The translations under genes and the position numbers were made by a program. The notes beneath the pieces were generated by a model. That model worked only from the letters and a program-made list of their open reading frames with translations, did no database searches and was not told where the DNA came from. Of a stretch of DNA of 64,000 bases, positions 26,133 through 35,112 are shown one piece after another. Each line of letters opens with the position of its first letter. Position 1 is the stretch's first letter. This DNA comes from Bacillus sp. sid0103 (GTDB lineage Bacteria; Bacillota; Bacilli; Bacillales_B; DSM-18226). The stretch covers positions 46,033 through 110,032 of the forward strand of contig NZ_JAHUWN010000025.1 of the NCBI RefSeq assembly GCF_019219025.1, written 5' to 3'.

Positions 26133-26801
26133 TTACCTTGTTAACATGACAACCTTGTTATCTCGTTCCATAGTAATGACAAGATCAGTCATTCCAACAA
26201 ATAATCCATTTTCTACAACTCCGGGAATCATGTTAAGCTTTTGTTCTAATATTTCAGGGCGATAGTAATCTGGAAAATGGCAGTCAAAAATATAATTCCC
26301 ATTATCGGTAATAAACGGAGTGGCGCCGTTTTGGCGGATTTCTGGGACGAAACCAATAGCTCTAATATGTCTTTCCGTCATTTCAAATCCATACGGTAAC
26401 ACTTCTACCGGAAGTCGAAACGCCCCTAATTTCTCTACTCTTTTTGACGTATCTGCTACAACAATAAATTTCTTGGCCGCTTTCGCTATGATTTTCTCTC
26501 TTAACAGTGCACCGCCTCCACCTTTAATCAGTTCCAAATCAGGATTGATCTCATCTGCCCCATCAATTGCAATATCTATACCTTCGATTTCACTGAAGCT
26601 CGTAAGTGGAATGCCCCATTCTTTTGCCAATTCTTCCGTTTGAACAGAGGTTGGGATACCTTTTATATTAAGACCTTCCTTCACTAACTGGCCAAGCTTT
26701 TGAATGGTATAGAAAACTGTCGATCCCGTACCAAGCCCCACAATCATGCCATCTTTTACAAACTCTGCTGCTTTTTCACCGACTATTTGTTTTTCGTTCA
26801 T
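26133..26801 (-). CDS. rpiA: Ribose-5-phosphate isomerase A
   Basis: This 222-residue enzyme interconverts ribose-5-phosphate and ribulose-5-phosphate in the pentose phosphate pathway. The motifs IVGLGTGSTV, DGADEINPDLELIKGGGGALLREKI and the lysine-bearing end are those of RpiA. AGGTG five bases before the ATG supports the start. It is monocistronic. Confidence 0.96.
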   Translation of the reverse strand: MNEKQIVGEKAAEFVKDGMIVGLGTGSTVFYTIQKLGQLVKEGLNIKGIPTSVQTEELAKEWGIPLTSFSEIEGIDIAIDGADEINPDLELIKGGGGALLREKIIAKAAKKFIVVADTSKRVEKLGAFRLPVEVLPYGFEMTERHIRAIGFVPEIRQNGATPFITDNGNYIFDCHFPDYYRPEILEQKLNMIPGVVENGLFVGMTDLVITMERDNKVVMLTR

Positions 26802-26925
26802 TTTGACACCTACTTTTATAAATTTTTACTAATTCATATTATAGACTACAACTATTGATTTCATTTTTTAGAAAGGTTTATATGAATGATGCTCCACTTA
26901 ATATAGTAAATCTTATCCATCACAA

Positions 26926-26982
26926 AAACGCCCTTCATGTTTTTGGGTATAGTTAGTCCTAAAAACATAAAGGGCGTTTTTT
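26926..26982. terminator. Long hairpin terminator
   Basis: AAACGCCCTT..ATGTTTTT pairs with the complementary AAAAACAT.AAGGGCGTTTTTT. It lies between rpiA and the GH18 gene with T runs on both strands. Confidence 0.75.
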
Positions 26983-27035
26983 CATTCCGTCTAATAAATT
27001 GCACATGAGAAATAATTAATAGCTCAAAATGGGTC

Positions 27036-27073
27036 AGTCCCCCGGTGCGTTAAAGCTTTAGTTCACCAGGGGA
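27036..27073. other. GC-rich hairpin after the GH18 gene
   Basis: GTCCCCCGGTG and CACCAGGGGAC form a stem with a large loop 11 bases beyond the stop codon. No T run follows on the minus strand, so termination is not certain. Confidence 0.5.
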
Positions 27074-27083
27074 CCTCTCTTCA

Positions 27084-28301
27084 TCATTTTTTTACTTTTA
27101 TTTTATCGGGTATGGCCTTCCAGTACATAGGGTCTTCTAAGCCGAGTCTCCAAATCCCGATTCCTTGTAAGTTATATTTTTCCACAAGGTTTAGTTTAAA
27201 CCGCAGACTGTAACTGTTCTCAAACCAGGCCTCGTGAACATGTTTTTTTACATCGACATAACCGAAATGAGGTGTTTGCGAACGGGGGTCCCACAAAATT
27301 TCAGCTTTATATTTTGTTTTACGCCCCATCAACAGTGCATAGGAGCAATAAGAGGCTTTTTTAGCTGTTTTGTCCCAGTCCCATCCATAACCAGCGATAC
27401 CGAGTAAAATTTTTGATGGTGGTACTCCTTTATTCAATGCATAACGAATCGTTGCTTCAGTCCAATCAACAGATGCCGTTGACCCGGGTGTTGTGTGTGC
27501 GTTGTGTTCATCGTAGGTCATAATCATTAACCTATCTGCAAATTGACCAAGCTTCGCGTAATCAAACCACGGTGACCAGGGATTAGCACGCGAATCACCT
27601 GTGTTTGCCGGAACTGAAACCGTGACTACTTTTCCATCACGATGCAGAGTATCACACAATTTTTTAATCATCAAACTAAAGGTATCTCTGTCTTTTAAAT
27701 ACAAATTTTCCATGTCTATATTAATACCGTCATAACTGAACTGTTTCATTTCATTTCGTACATTTTGAATGAAAACACTTCGACTTTTATCGTTATCAAG
27801 TACATTACTCGCTACTTGCTTGCCCTTCTCCAGGGTTTCATAAAAGAGGTTGTGAACAACTAGATATACCTTCACATGTTTTTCATGAGCGCTTTGAATA
27901 ACCTTCCTCTTATGAGCTGCTGTAACGGAATCTATAAGTCTGCCTGGACGCTTATCATCAAGCTTGTACCAAAAGGGTGCAATGATGCTTAAATTGGTGA
28001 ATTGCGAGTTAACTGTAGGTTGAGAACCAGGATAACTTCCTTCCTGCTCTGTGTAAAACCCTAAAACTTCACGAGGAATTTTATTAATATTGTGTACCCG
28101 AACTCTCTGGTCGGGCGTTTCTGAATACCTTGGATGAAAATCCTGCATATTCTCTGGGGATGGCTTTTCGATACCGTAAGTATTTTCTCGAACACTATTT
28201 GGGCTGCCATTTTTTATTTGTGAATGACTGCAGGATGACATTAGTAAAAAGACCATGCCTAAAGAAATTATGGTGAATAACTGATGACAGTTCCGCGACA
28301 C
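27084..28301 (-). CDS. Glycoside hydrolase family 18 lipoprotein
   Basis: This 405-residue protein has a lipoprotein signal peptide with lipobox LLMSSC (Cys about 24), a linker, and a GH18 TIM-barrel domain from about residue 80. The catalytic DxxDxDxE motif is present as YDGINIDMENL, with MIMTYDEHN and GIGIWRLGLEDP as later barrel strands. Relatives include SleL/YvbX-type enzymes that cleave N-acetylglucosamine linkages in peptidoglycan or spore cortex. The absence of LysM domains separates it from SleL itself. The GTG start gives a complete signal peptide but its ribosome binding site is weak. Confidence 0.85.
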   Translation of the reverse strand: MSRNCHQLFTIISLGMVFLLMSSCSHSQIKNGSPNSVRENTYGIEKPSPENMQDFHPRYSETPDQRVRVHNINKIPREVLGFYTEQEGSYPGSQPTVNSQFTNLSIIAPFWYKLDDKRPGRLIDSVTAAHKRKVIQSAHEKHVKVYLVVHNLFYETLEKGKQVASNVLDNDKSRSVFIQNVRNEMKQFSYDGINIDMENLYLKDRDTFSLMIKKLCDTLHRDGKVVTVSVPANTGDSRANPWSPWFDYAKLGQFADRLMIMTYDEHNAHTTPGSTASVDWTEATIRYALNKGVPPSKILLGIAGYGWDWDKTAKKASYCSYALLMGRKTKYKAEILWDPRSQTPHFGYVDVKKHVHEAWFENSYSLRFKLNLVEKYNLQGIGIWRLGLEDPMYWKAIPDKIKVKK

Positions 28302-28664
28302 CTATTACACCCACTTCTCAAATTTGTTTATTTCTTAAGTTGATGAGAAAAGGTATTATTTATTCACGCCCGCCAAATATTTAAGTATCGGTGGCCAACT
28401 ATCCATCAGGCAATTTATTGGGACATATAACGGGTCCTCTGTAAGGTGTAAGTGTTCCCAACTAGGGTTAAATGCAGGATGAATCATGAAAAGGTTCCAG
28501 AAATTATTCTCCTTTTTCTATTTCTAAAAAAGCTTGATAAGCGACCTCACGAACGAGTTTTTGGGTATTCGTTCGATAATAAACTATGAAAATTCTTGAA
28601 CACTTCCCTGCTTTAATCACTTTTCATGCTTTGTTTAAAGCCAATACAATAATGGGAGACTGAC
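28302..28664. other. Intergenic region with an unidentified coding relic
   Basis: No intact gene. On the minus strand around 28510-28590 a frame reads ERTNTQKLVREVAYQAFLEI and stops soon after, like the C-terminus of a lost gene that I cannot identify. Confidence 0.35.
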
Positions 28665-28665
28665 A

Positions 28666-28900
28666 ATGTCTCAATTAGTAAGCTGGGAGATGCAGGGTCA
28701 GATCGCTATCATAAATTTCAATAACCCTCCTACCAATGCTGCAAATGGGAAATTAATAGATTAAAGGGGATGAGAAAAAAGAAAATGTGACAAAAATTAA
28801 ACTTTTTGATGAAGCTAGTAAAAGAATCAAAGCACAGCCTTTTCCGTCCATCGCAATTGTTTCTGGCTTTGCTTTAGGAGAAGTAGTCGCATGCATCTCT
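28666..28900 (+). pseudogene. Enoyl-CoA hydratase relic
   Basis: From ATG 28666 the frame encodes an N-terminus typical of enoyl-CoA hydratase/isomerase (MSQLVSWEMQGQIAIINFNN, then PPTNA) and stops after 32 codons. After a gap, a second frame from about 28790 reads KAQPFPSIAIVSGFALGEVVA, matching the central IAAINGFALGGG oxyanion region of the same family. The middle and the C-terminal half are missing. It was probably a beta-oxidation enzyme that has decayed; one of the tRNA-like fragments follows directly. Confidence 0.7.
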
Positions 28901-28930
28901 CCTAACGTAAATACCAATACGCAAGTTCTT

Positions 28931-29010
28931 CCCCATAACCCACCTGTCCTGGTACGCAGGTCTCAAGCAGTTTTGAAGTTTGCTGGCACCTGTTTTTATA
29001 GTATCTTCAT
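28931..29010 (-). other. tRNA(Sec)-like 3' fragment C, putative att remnant
   Basis: On the minus strand the sequence contains an anticodon-loop-like ACTTCAAAACTG and a variable-arm hairpin (GAGACCTGCGTACCAGG), then a degraded T-arm. The plus-strand stretch beyond CAGTTTTGAAG (TTTGCTGGCACCTGTTTTTA) matches that beside fragment A at 54.1 kb, base for base except one. This is the pattern of recombined attachment sites. Confidence 0.6.
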
Positions 29011-29890
29011 GTACCTTCAAGTAGTGATAAATCAAGCTTTCTTGCTTTCTAATGTTATCTTGTGATTTGTAATTTTAAAAATTTGGGCACCAAGCATGGC
29101 ACCAAAGCAGCCCGAAGGAATCCCCCAGATATAAACACAACTCTGTCAAGGTTGTAAAGTGAATCCGATTATAAAATATTAATTATGAAAACGTTGATAT
29201 CATAGACTTTAATTTTACCTTATTATGATTTGAACAGATGTAGTTGGTGGCAGTATGATTGATTTTGCACCCATATGGCCAGCGCCTCCACATGTTTGGA
29301 GTGCTGATTTTAGTATAAGATAATATTGACGGATGTAGCTTTTTGTATCTTAACGAAAAATAATCAGTTCCCCATTAAAAAAGGGAGAACTACCTTAAAA
29401 AAATTCGCCTTTTATCGCTGTTTTCCCAGTTTACTTTAAATATATTCTAATTAAAAGAAATGTCAGGAGGACAAACTCATTAAACCTTTTCTTAGCAGTC
29501 ATAAGCTTAACAAACTTCCATCGAATGTCAGGATATTTGAATCAACCTTGGTTTTCTTTTTCTACCTTCTCTAATTACCTAGTTTCGGCTAAACGTTTTT
29601 TGGCATAACCTTTGTTTTCATAAAAATAACATCCAATGAATAATTATTTGGAGGTTGAAGGAAACGTTCTTTACAGTCTTGACAGTAGATAGGCGTGAGA
29701 TTGTGAAGGAATATGTAAAAACTTTGATCAAAATAAAGTTTCGTGAATTTAGAAAAAAACATATTTTTCCCAAAAAAGAAAACCCTTTTAAAAAGAGTTT
29801 TCCATGAGAAATATCACCTTCACCCTTTCAGATGAAATGTTTAGTCTAGTTATCACTTATTAATGGGATTCATGTATTTCATTATCATAT
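29011..29890. other. Long region without intact gene
   Basis: AT-rich DNA with no supportable gene. Two direct repeats GGCACCAAGC and GGCACCAAAGC lie at 29086 and 29098 and resemble the GGCACCA repeats near the integrase gene at 55.2 kb. A hairpin followed by T on the minus strand at 29772-29803 probably terminates the phosphoesterase gene. Confidence 0.5.
29772..29803 (-). terminator. Terminator of the phosphoesterase/PQQ gene
   Basis: GAAAACCCTTTT pairs with AAAAGAGTTTTC; on the minus strand a run of six T follows. Confidence 0.7.
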
Positions 29891-32455
29891 TTATTTTGAA
29901 GTAAAAGCATACAAATTTCCATCAAACGCACCCACTACGAGTGTATTACCCGAAATGGCCGGAGAGGAAGCTACAGGTGCTCCAATGTTGAATTTCCATG
30001 TAGGTTCTCCAGTATTCCGGTTCAATCCGTAAAGGAAACCATCATTGGAACCGATATAGACCGTATTCCCGCTTACAGCCGCAGAAGATACAATTCCTCC
30101 TTGCGTTTCAAACTTCCACTTCTTTTCGCCCGTATTGGCGTCGAATGCAGCGACTTGGCCATCAGGGAATCCCATATACACCATCCCTTTTGATATAGCT
30201 GGTGAAGAAGGGGTTATCTGGCGTGGCATATATTTTCCAACGCCTTCAAGTGAATCAGGGCTCTGGTAAGTCCAATTCGTCGTTCCATCCATTGCCTTAA
30301 CAGAAGCAAGGATACCTGTTCTGAACCCTACATAAATATTACCATTGTCCAATGCTGCCGCAGAGTGAGACCAGCTGGACAGGCTCGGACGTTTCTTCCA
30401 GATGAGATTTCCTGTTTTCGCATCCATCGCATAGAGATAACTACTGCCGGCAATCGTATAAAGTTTCCCGTTTTCCACTACCGGTGAGGCTGCAATGAAT
30501 TGGTCGTTTTCCATCCGCTTATCCCATAACGTTTCCCCTGTTTCTCCTTTCAGGGCAATCATGAAACTGCCATTAAGGGTGCTATACCCCTGGTAAACGA
30601 TACCGTCGGCAACCGTTGGGGAAGAGTACATGCGGCCGCGCTGAATACCGTCCTGTTCCATGCCGATCTTTTTCTCCCATAATAATGTTCCAGTTTCATT
30701 ATTTACGGCATAAATGGTTCCCCTTACGGATGAAGCATAGACAATCCCATTAGAGACAGCAGGGGAAACCTGAACTTGAGCATTTGTTTTTAACTGCCAA
30801 CGTTGCTTACCCGTTGCCAGGTCAATTGACAGAATGCTGTTCTCTTCTACATCGTTCTCATCCCTTGTTCCAATATACACGGAGCCATCCACGATAGATG
30901 GAGATGAGGTAATAATGGAACCCGGCGTTTGATAGCTCCAGGCAAGATTTAAATTTGGCGAAAGTACATCTGGGGACTCACCAGTATGTTTAACATTGCC
31001 CTTAAACATCGACCAATCGGTACCACCCTTAGGGATCACAGGAGTGTTTTTCTCCGAAATTTGGAATGTAGACTTCTTCTCCCAGCTATGACCTTCTGAG
31101 TCTGTGGCACGAACTTCCAATTGATGCTCACCTGGTTCTTCTTTGGCGGCATTCCAAGCTGAGGACCAAGTGAATTCACCACTTTGTTTTGACTTTTGCC
31201 ATGGATCATTATCAATTCGGAATTCCACTTTTTCAACTGTACTTGTAGAATTAAAAACATTGAACTGCACTTTTGTTTTACTGTTAGGAATCTCTCTACC
31301 TGGAGCTGGATGAATAACCGTCAGGCTGTCTTTGATCCCGAACATTTTAAATTCCGTTTCGATTTTGTCTTCCTTCATATTAATAAGACGATACCCCGAT
31401 GGTGTAAAATCGTTTGTATTGGAATTGGTGGAACTGGTGACGATATTTTTCGCACCAGGGATTACTTCACCGGACACATCGTTGATATGAGTATGTCCAC
31501 TCAACAACAGCTTCGTGTTGTACTTGGCGAGAACATCCAAGAAATCCTTCGTTCCATTAACAGGAGTATCAGGCGCATTTAGTTGGATATGCGCTACCGC
31601 TACTACTTGTTTATCTTTGGCATTCATCTCCAGATCCTGCTTTAGCCATTCCAGCTGCTCAGGCTGGGTGAAGCCCAGATGGTTTTCCAGTATGACAAAA
31701 TGCTTGTTGCCATAATCAAACGAATACCACTCAGGTCCAAAATATTCACGATACCGTTCAACGCGTGATCTGTAATCCGGGCCCGACGTGATGTCATGGT
31801 TCCCTGGCGCAGGATAGAACGGCAATTCAGAAGTGGCCGTAGCAGCGGTGTAGTCCTTAAATTCTTCATCGGTTGCATAGTAAGTCAAATCACCGTTAAC
31901 CAGCACGAAATCAGCGGAACCTTTCAGTTTGTTCAGTTGCGCCACTTCATTCATAAATTTTTCGCGATTGTTGATACTGCTGTCTTTAACATGTACATCG
32001 GCTAAGTTGGCAAAGGTGAATTTCTCTTTGCTCGTTTCAGGGGAAGCGATTAAGTTGAAATCCTGGACCCTTTTTTCATCGGCTTTCAGGTCTTTCAAGT
32101 CCCTGTAAAACATCGGTGTCATGTTAGCGTCCGTTAGAACCTTGTACCCGCTTGGGACAGTGATGAAAACGATGTCGGACAACCTTCTTTCAGGATTGAT
32201 ATCCAAGGAATATTCTCCGTTTTCATCTGTCCTGGTTATTTGAGACCCGTCAGAAACACTGACATTCGGAATCCCATTTTCCCTTGCATCCTGGACTCCA
32301 TTGCCGTTTTTGTCCACATACACCGTTCCTGTAACGGTGGCAAATCCATTATCCGCGAGAACTGGCTTGATGAAGACGGATAAAGCCAATCCAGCCATGC
32401 CAACAGCGACGAACGGCTGCATTTTCTTTCTTAATTTACAAAACTTCTGTTGCAT
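29891..32455 (-). CDS. Secreted metallophosphoesterase with PQQ-type beta-propeller
   Basis: This 854-residue protein has a signal peptide (about 1-34, ending VLA). An SdrD/B-like domain (about 38-125, TVYVDKNGNGVQDARENGI, a calcium-binding type motif) and a calcineurin-like phosphoesterase domain (about 140-355) follow. The phosphoesterase shows LADVHVKDS, VLVNGDLT, PGNHDITSG, VAHIQLN and LSGHTHIND. An Ig-like linker and a C-terminal eight-bladed PQQ/WD-like propeller (about 470-854, repeats of GxVYxGxxDGxLYAL type) complete it. It may act at the cell surface on phosphate esters or nucleotides. It lies 115 bases after the HupE/UreJ gene and is probably co-transcribed. Confidence 0.88.
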   Translation of the reverse strand: MQQKFCKLRKKMQPFVAVGMAGLALSVFIKPVLADNGFATVTGTVYVDKNGNGVQDARENGIPNVSVSDGSQITRTDENGEYSLDINPERRLSDIVFITVPSGYKVLTDANMTPMFYRDLKDLKADEKRVQDFNLIASPETSKEKFTFANLADVHVKDSSINNREKFMNEVAQLNKLKGSADFVLVNGDLTYYATDEEFKDYTAATATSELPFYPAPGNHDITSGPDYRSRVERYREYFGPEWYSFDYGNKHFVILENHLGFTQPEQLEWLKQDLEMNAKDKQVVAVAHIQLNAPDTPVNGTKDFLDVLAKYNTKLLLSGHTHINDVSGEVIPGAKNIVTSSTNSNTNDFTPSGYRLINMKEDKIETEFKMFGIKDSLTVIHPAPGREIPNSKTKVQFNVFNSTSTVEKVEFRIDNDPWQKSKQSGEFTWSSAWNAAKEEPGEHQLEVRATDSEGHSWEKKSTFQISEKNTPVIPKGGTDWSMFKGNVKHTGESPDVLSPNLNLAWSYQTPGSIITSSPSIVDGSVYIGTRDENDVEENSILSIDLATGKQRWQLKTNAQVQVSPAVSNGIVYASSVRGTIYAVNNETGTLLWEKKIGMEQDGIQRGRMYSSPTVADGIVYQGYSTLNGSFMIALKGETGETLWDKRMENDQFIAASPVVENGKLYTIAGSSYLYAMDAKTGNLIWKKRPSLSSWSHSAAALDNGNIYVGFRTGILASVKAMDGTTNWTYQSPDSLEGVGKYMPRQITPSSPAISKGMVYMGFPDGQVAAFDANTGEKKWKFETQGGIVSSAAVSGNTVYIGSNDGFLYGLNRNTGEPTWKFNIGAPVASSPAISGNTLVVGAFDGNLYAFTSK

Positions 32456-32570
32456 CTTTCATTTCTCCTTTACCTGTTTTCTCCCCTAAGTGAATCTATG
32501 TATGGGTGGTTCCGGATAATTTGTTTGGCCTTTAGGCATTCCCCCTTTCAGTAATGTGTCCACAAAGTTC

Positions 32571-33662
32571 TCATCCAAAGAAACGCTGTACGTACCAAAC
32601 AAAGCCAAATAAACTGATTGCGGCCGACGCCGTACCCTGTATCATGCTGCCCCACTTGTTTCTGCGAACCAGCAGAATAACAGGGAACATGATTAGAAGA
32701 ATCATTGCTTGTCCACCCTCTACTCCCAGGTTAAAACATAGGATCGATAACAGTGTTCGAAGTGAAAGATCTCCCGTTATTTCCAGTCCTCCCGAAAATC
32801 CCAAACCATGAATGAGTCCGAAGCCAAATACAATCCACAACCGGTAACGACCGGAAGGGAAAAATAGATATTCAAAGGCTACGAACACAATACTGAGAGC
32901 AATCAAAGGCTCTACAAGGTCAGGCGAGACCGAAACCAAATGCAAGGCACTAAGCCCAAGGCTTACACTGTGTGACAAGGTAAAGACGGAAACCACTTTC
33001 ATTACATCTTTTAACGTTTTGGAACATAACAGCAAAGCAATCACAAACAAGATATGGTCTAAGCCGATAAGTATATGGTGGAAGCCCAGCTGTACAAAGC
33101 TTTTTACTTGTCCCCAAAGAGTCCCCTTACCCAATTGGAATGTTCTTTCCTTAGCTGTTAAAATAAATTCGCCCGTTTCAGTTCCGAGCTCATAATGAGC
33201 AATGTTTCGGTGCAGGCGGTCATTGTCATCGAAGAAAATATTGTAATGAATTTCAACTGTTTTCTTGGACACATCCTGAATAGGAAAGTCGATATCAATC
33301 CTTGCGTAGCTCAACTCTCCTTCTTGTTTAAGTCCCATATCAGAAATTTCTCCGTGTGTTTTAACTCCGTCTGCAAAAACCTCAAGATTCCGAGACAAAT
33401 AGTCTTCGATTCCCGTTTTCTTCCTGCTTAGGACACCCGACAACTCAGCCTCTTTCATTTCGGGAAGATTTCCAAGATCTACTACTCTCCCCAATTCAAA
33501 AATGTCTACTGATAGTTCATAATGAAGAACTCCTGCCCCTGCCGTTATGTTTGACTTACCCTGACTGTTATCTGTATGGGCATCAACAGAACTTGGAATC
33601 TGGATTAAGCTAAATAGGATGAAAAAGATTGCAGCAAACCAGGTTGTTACGGATGATCTCAT
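32571..33662 (-). CDS. HupE/UreJ_2 family membrane protein
   Basis: This 363-residue protein has a signal peptide (ends near VDA), an extracellular beta-rich domain (about 35-185), and a C-terminal membrane domain of about six to seven helices. GFHHILIGLDHILFVIALLL is the HupE/UreJ signature, with histidines likely to bind a metal. HupE/UreJ proteins are linked to nickel or cobalt uptake, but this subgroup with the long extracellular domain often occurs without hydrogenase or urease. AAGGAG seven bases before the ATG supports the start. It is first in an operon with the phosphoesterase gene. Confidence 0.85.
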   Translation of the reverse strand: MRSSVTTWFAAIFFILFSLIQIPSSVDAHTDNSQGKSNITAGAGVLHYELSVDIFELGRVVDLGNLPEMKEAELSGVLSRKKTGIEDYLSRNLEVFADGVKTHGEISDMGLKQEGELSYARIDIDFPIQDVSKKTVEIHYNIFFDDNDRLHRNIAHYELGTETGEFILTAKERTFQLGKGTLWGQVKSFVQLGFHHILIGLDHILFVIALLLCSKTLKDVMKVVSVFTLSHSVSLGLSALHLVSVSPDLVEPLIALSIVFVAFEYLFFPSGRYRLWIVFGFGLIHGLGFSGGLEITGDLSLRTLLSILCFNLGVEGGQAMILLIMFPVILLVRRNKWGSMIQGTASAAISLFGFVWYVQRFFG

Positions 33663-33985
33663 GTTGTTTCTCCTTTTCTAGATATTCAAATACTAGTAGC
33701 AACTATTATTTTTTTATAGTTATCCAACGTGAATTCAAACACTGTGTATGCATCTTTACCGTAGAAAAATAGTATTTTTTCTACAGTTGTTCCCTTTTGT
33801 TACCTATGTACATCGCTGACTACTGCTTGGATTGACGGTACTAGATTTACAGCTTGGATAACAGGCTACTCAAATAGTTTAAATATAGATTTTGATAATC
33901 CTCATTTCCACTCCTATCCTTGTTTGTTCACATACACTTTAATGCATGAATGTAAAGAGGAAACTGAGAGATTGTAAAGTGTATG
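33663..33985. other. Upstream region of the HupE operon with a distant inverted repeat
   Basis: No gene seen. A perfect 12-bp inverted repeat (ACATACACTTTA at 33930-33941 and TAAAGTGTATGT at 33975-33986) with a 33-base loop lies at its right end, next to the relic genes. Confidence 0.45.
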
Positions 33986-34068
33986 TTAATATTTGCTTTC
34001 TCTTAAAACTTCTTGTAAGCGATCAGGGAAGTTTGTGAACATTCCTGTTACTACCCAATCAAGTAGGA
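33986..34068 (-). pseudogene. C-terminal relic of glycerophosphodiester phosphodiesterase
   Basis: The minus-strand frame reads LLLDWVVTGMFTNFPDRLQE and ends at TAA 33986. This is the conserved C-terminus of GlpQ/GDPD enzymes. Everything upstream has been replaced by a tyrosine-recombinase fragment joined at about 34068. Confidence 0.65.
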
Positions 34069-34354
34069 GTTTTAACTCGAATGTTAGTGGTTGTTAGTCG
34101 AAGTCCTTTCTCATCGAGAATGAAGTTAACCCACTCAAGGAATACTTCAAGCGTCATTTGCTCTCTTTTGATTTGTCTTGAGCCAGATAATCTAGTAACA
34201 ATTGATAGTGATTCTGATACTCTTCGATAGTGTGGAAAGCTAAACCCCCAGACTGTTTAAACCACTTGAACCTCACAAACATTTCAAACATTGTGAAGCT
34301 CGCCGTGACATTTCTTGATGTTGTAAATCTTCCATGTTTCACACTTTTATCCAT
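34069..34354 (-). pseudogene. N-terminal fragment of a tyrosine recombinase
   Basis: From ATG 34354 (GGGAGG eight bases upstream) the frame encodes the N-terminal core-binding domain of a phage-type integrase (FEMFVRFKWFKQSGGLAFHT, then EYQNHYQLLLDYL). An extra AG in AGAGAG near 34163 shifts the frame; after it MTLEVFLEWVNFILDEKGLR continues the same domain. It is cut off at about 34069 where the GDPD relic begins. The catalytic domain is absent. Confidence 0.6.
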
Positions 34355-34491
34355 ACAAAAAACCTCCCAATTATAATAATTTGAAGGCCTAGAACACACC
34401 AGTTTTAACTTCTCGGGTTCACACAGTTTCGTTCAAATTTACAAAAGATTTTGGAGGTAAGAAAAAATGTAATTGATTAAAAACCTTAGAT

Positions 34492-34550
34492 TGGCGGGAC
34501 TGCCTGGGAATCGAACCCAGCTAGCCTGTCACAGCAGGCACTGTCAAAGT
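34492..34550 (-). other. tRNA(Sec)-like 3' fragment D
   Basis: On the minus strand a variable-arm hairpin (GCCTGCTGTGACAGGC), a T-arm (GCTGGGTTCGATTCCCAG) and an acceptor 3' strand GCAGTCCCG-CCA are present. The 5' half and the anticodon are missing. Same family as the fragments at 28.9, 54.0 and 55.3 kb. Confidence 0.65.
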
Positions 34551-34610
34551 AAATTTGCATTTAGAAGCTAACACTATGACCATTGAATGGGAATAGGGAT
34601 TAGTAAAATG

Positions 34611-34641
34611 CCAACAGACTCAAAGTCTGTTGGTTTTTTTT
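34611..34641 (+). terminator. Orphan plus-strand terminator
   Basis: CCAACAGACT and AGTCTGTTGG with a three-base loop, followed by eight T. No intact plus-strand gene precedes it, so it probably belonged to a lost gene. Confidence 0.8.
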
Positions 34642-35112
34642 ATACAGAAAAGGCCCTCCATCGGTTGATGAAAGACCTTTTTATAATTGATTTTAAAGCG
34701 CAGATGTTGCAGAGTTTTTTCCCTTATTACATCAAGCCGCCCATTCAACTTGAATTTAAATAGTAAAAAATAATAATAAAAAAGCTACTCAAATGGTTTT
34801 TTATAAGGTTGTTAATAAAACTTTTTTAATTAATATCTAAAAATTTTGCGGACAAACTTGCGGACAAAATACAGTGATACAATTAGTGATGACATTGAAC
34901 ACGATATTCCATAAACATTCTTTTAAGAAACGAGAAACCCTTTGGGTTTCTCGTCACTCTGAACAAGAGGCCATAAGCTTCTTGTTTTTTTCTTATTTTC
35001 TTTGTTTAGACAAACAAATCCCTTCTCTTTGTATCGTACTCGATAAGGGATCTTATTTTAAGCAGTCTTTATTTACTGCAAACTTATTTTTTCAGTATTT
35101 TTCTATGAAAGA
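34642..35112. other. Region with direct repeats and a hairpin, no gene
   Basis: TTGCGGACAAA occurs twice in direct orientation at 34846 and 34858, similar in arrangement to the short repeats near the other tRNA-like fragments. A perfect stem ACGAGAAACCC/GGGTTTCTCGT at 34930-34954 may terminate the subtilase gene on the minus strand. Confidence 0.5.

Noticed and set aside
33930..33986. Transposon terminal inverted repeats
   Set aside because: Arms of 12 bp with only 33 bases between them; no transposase and no target duplication seen.
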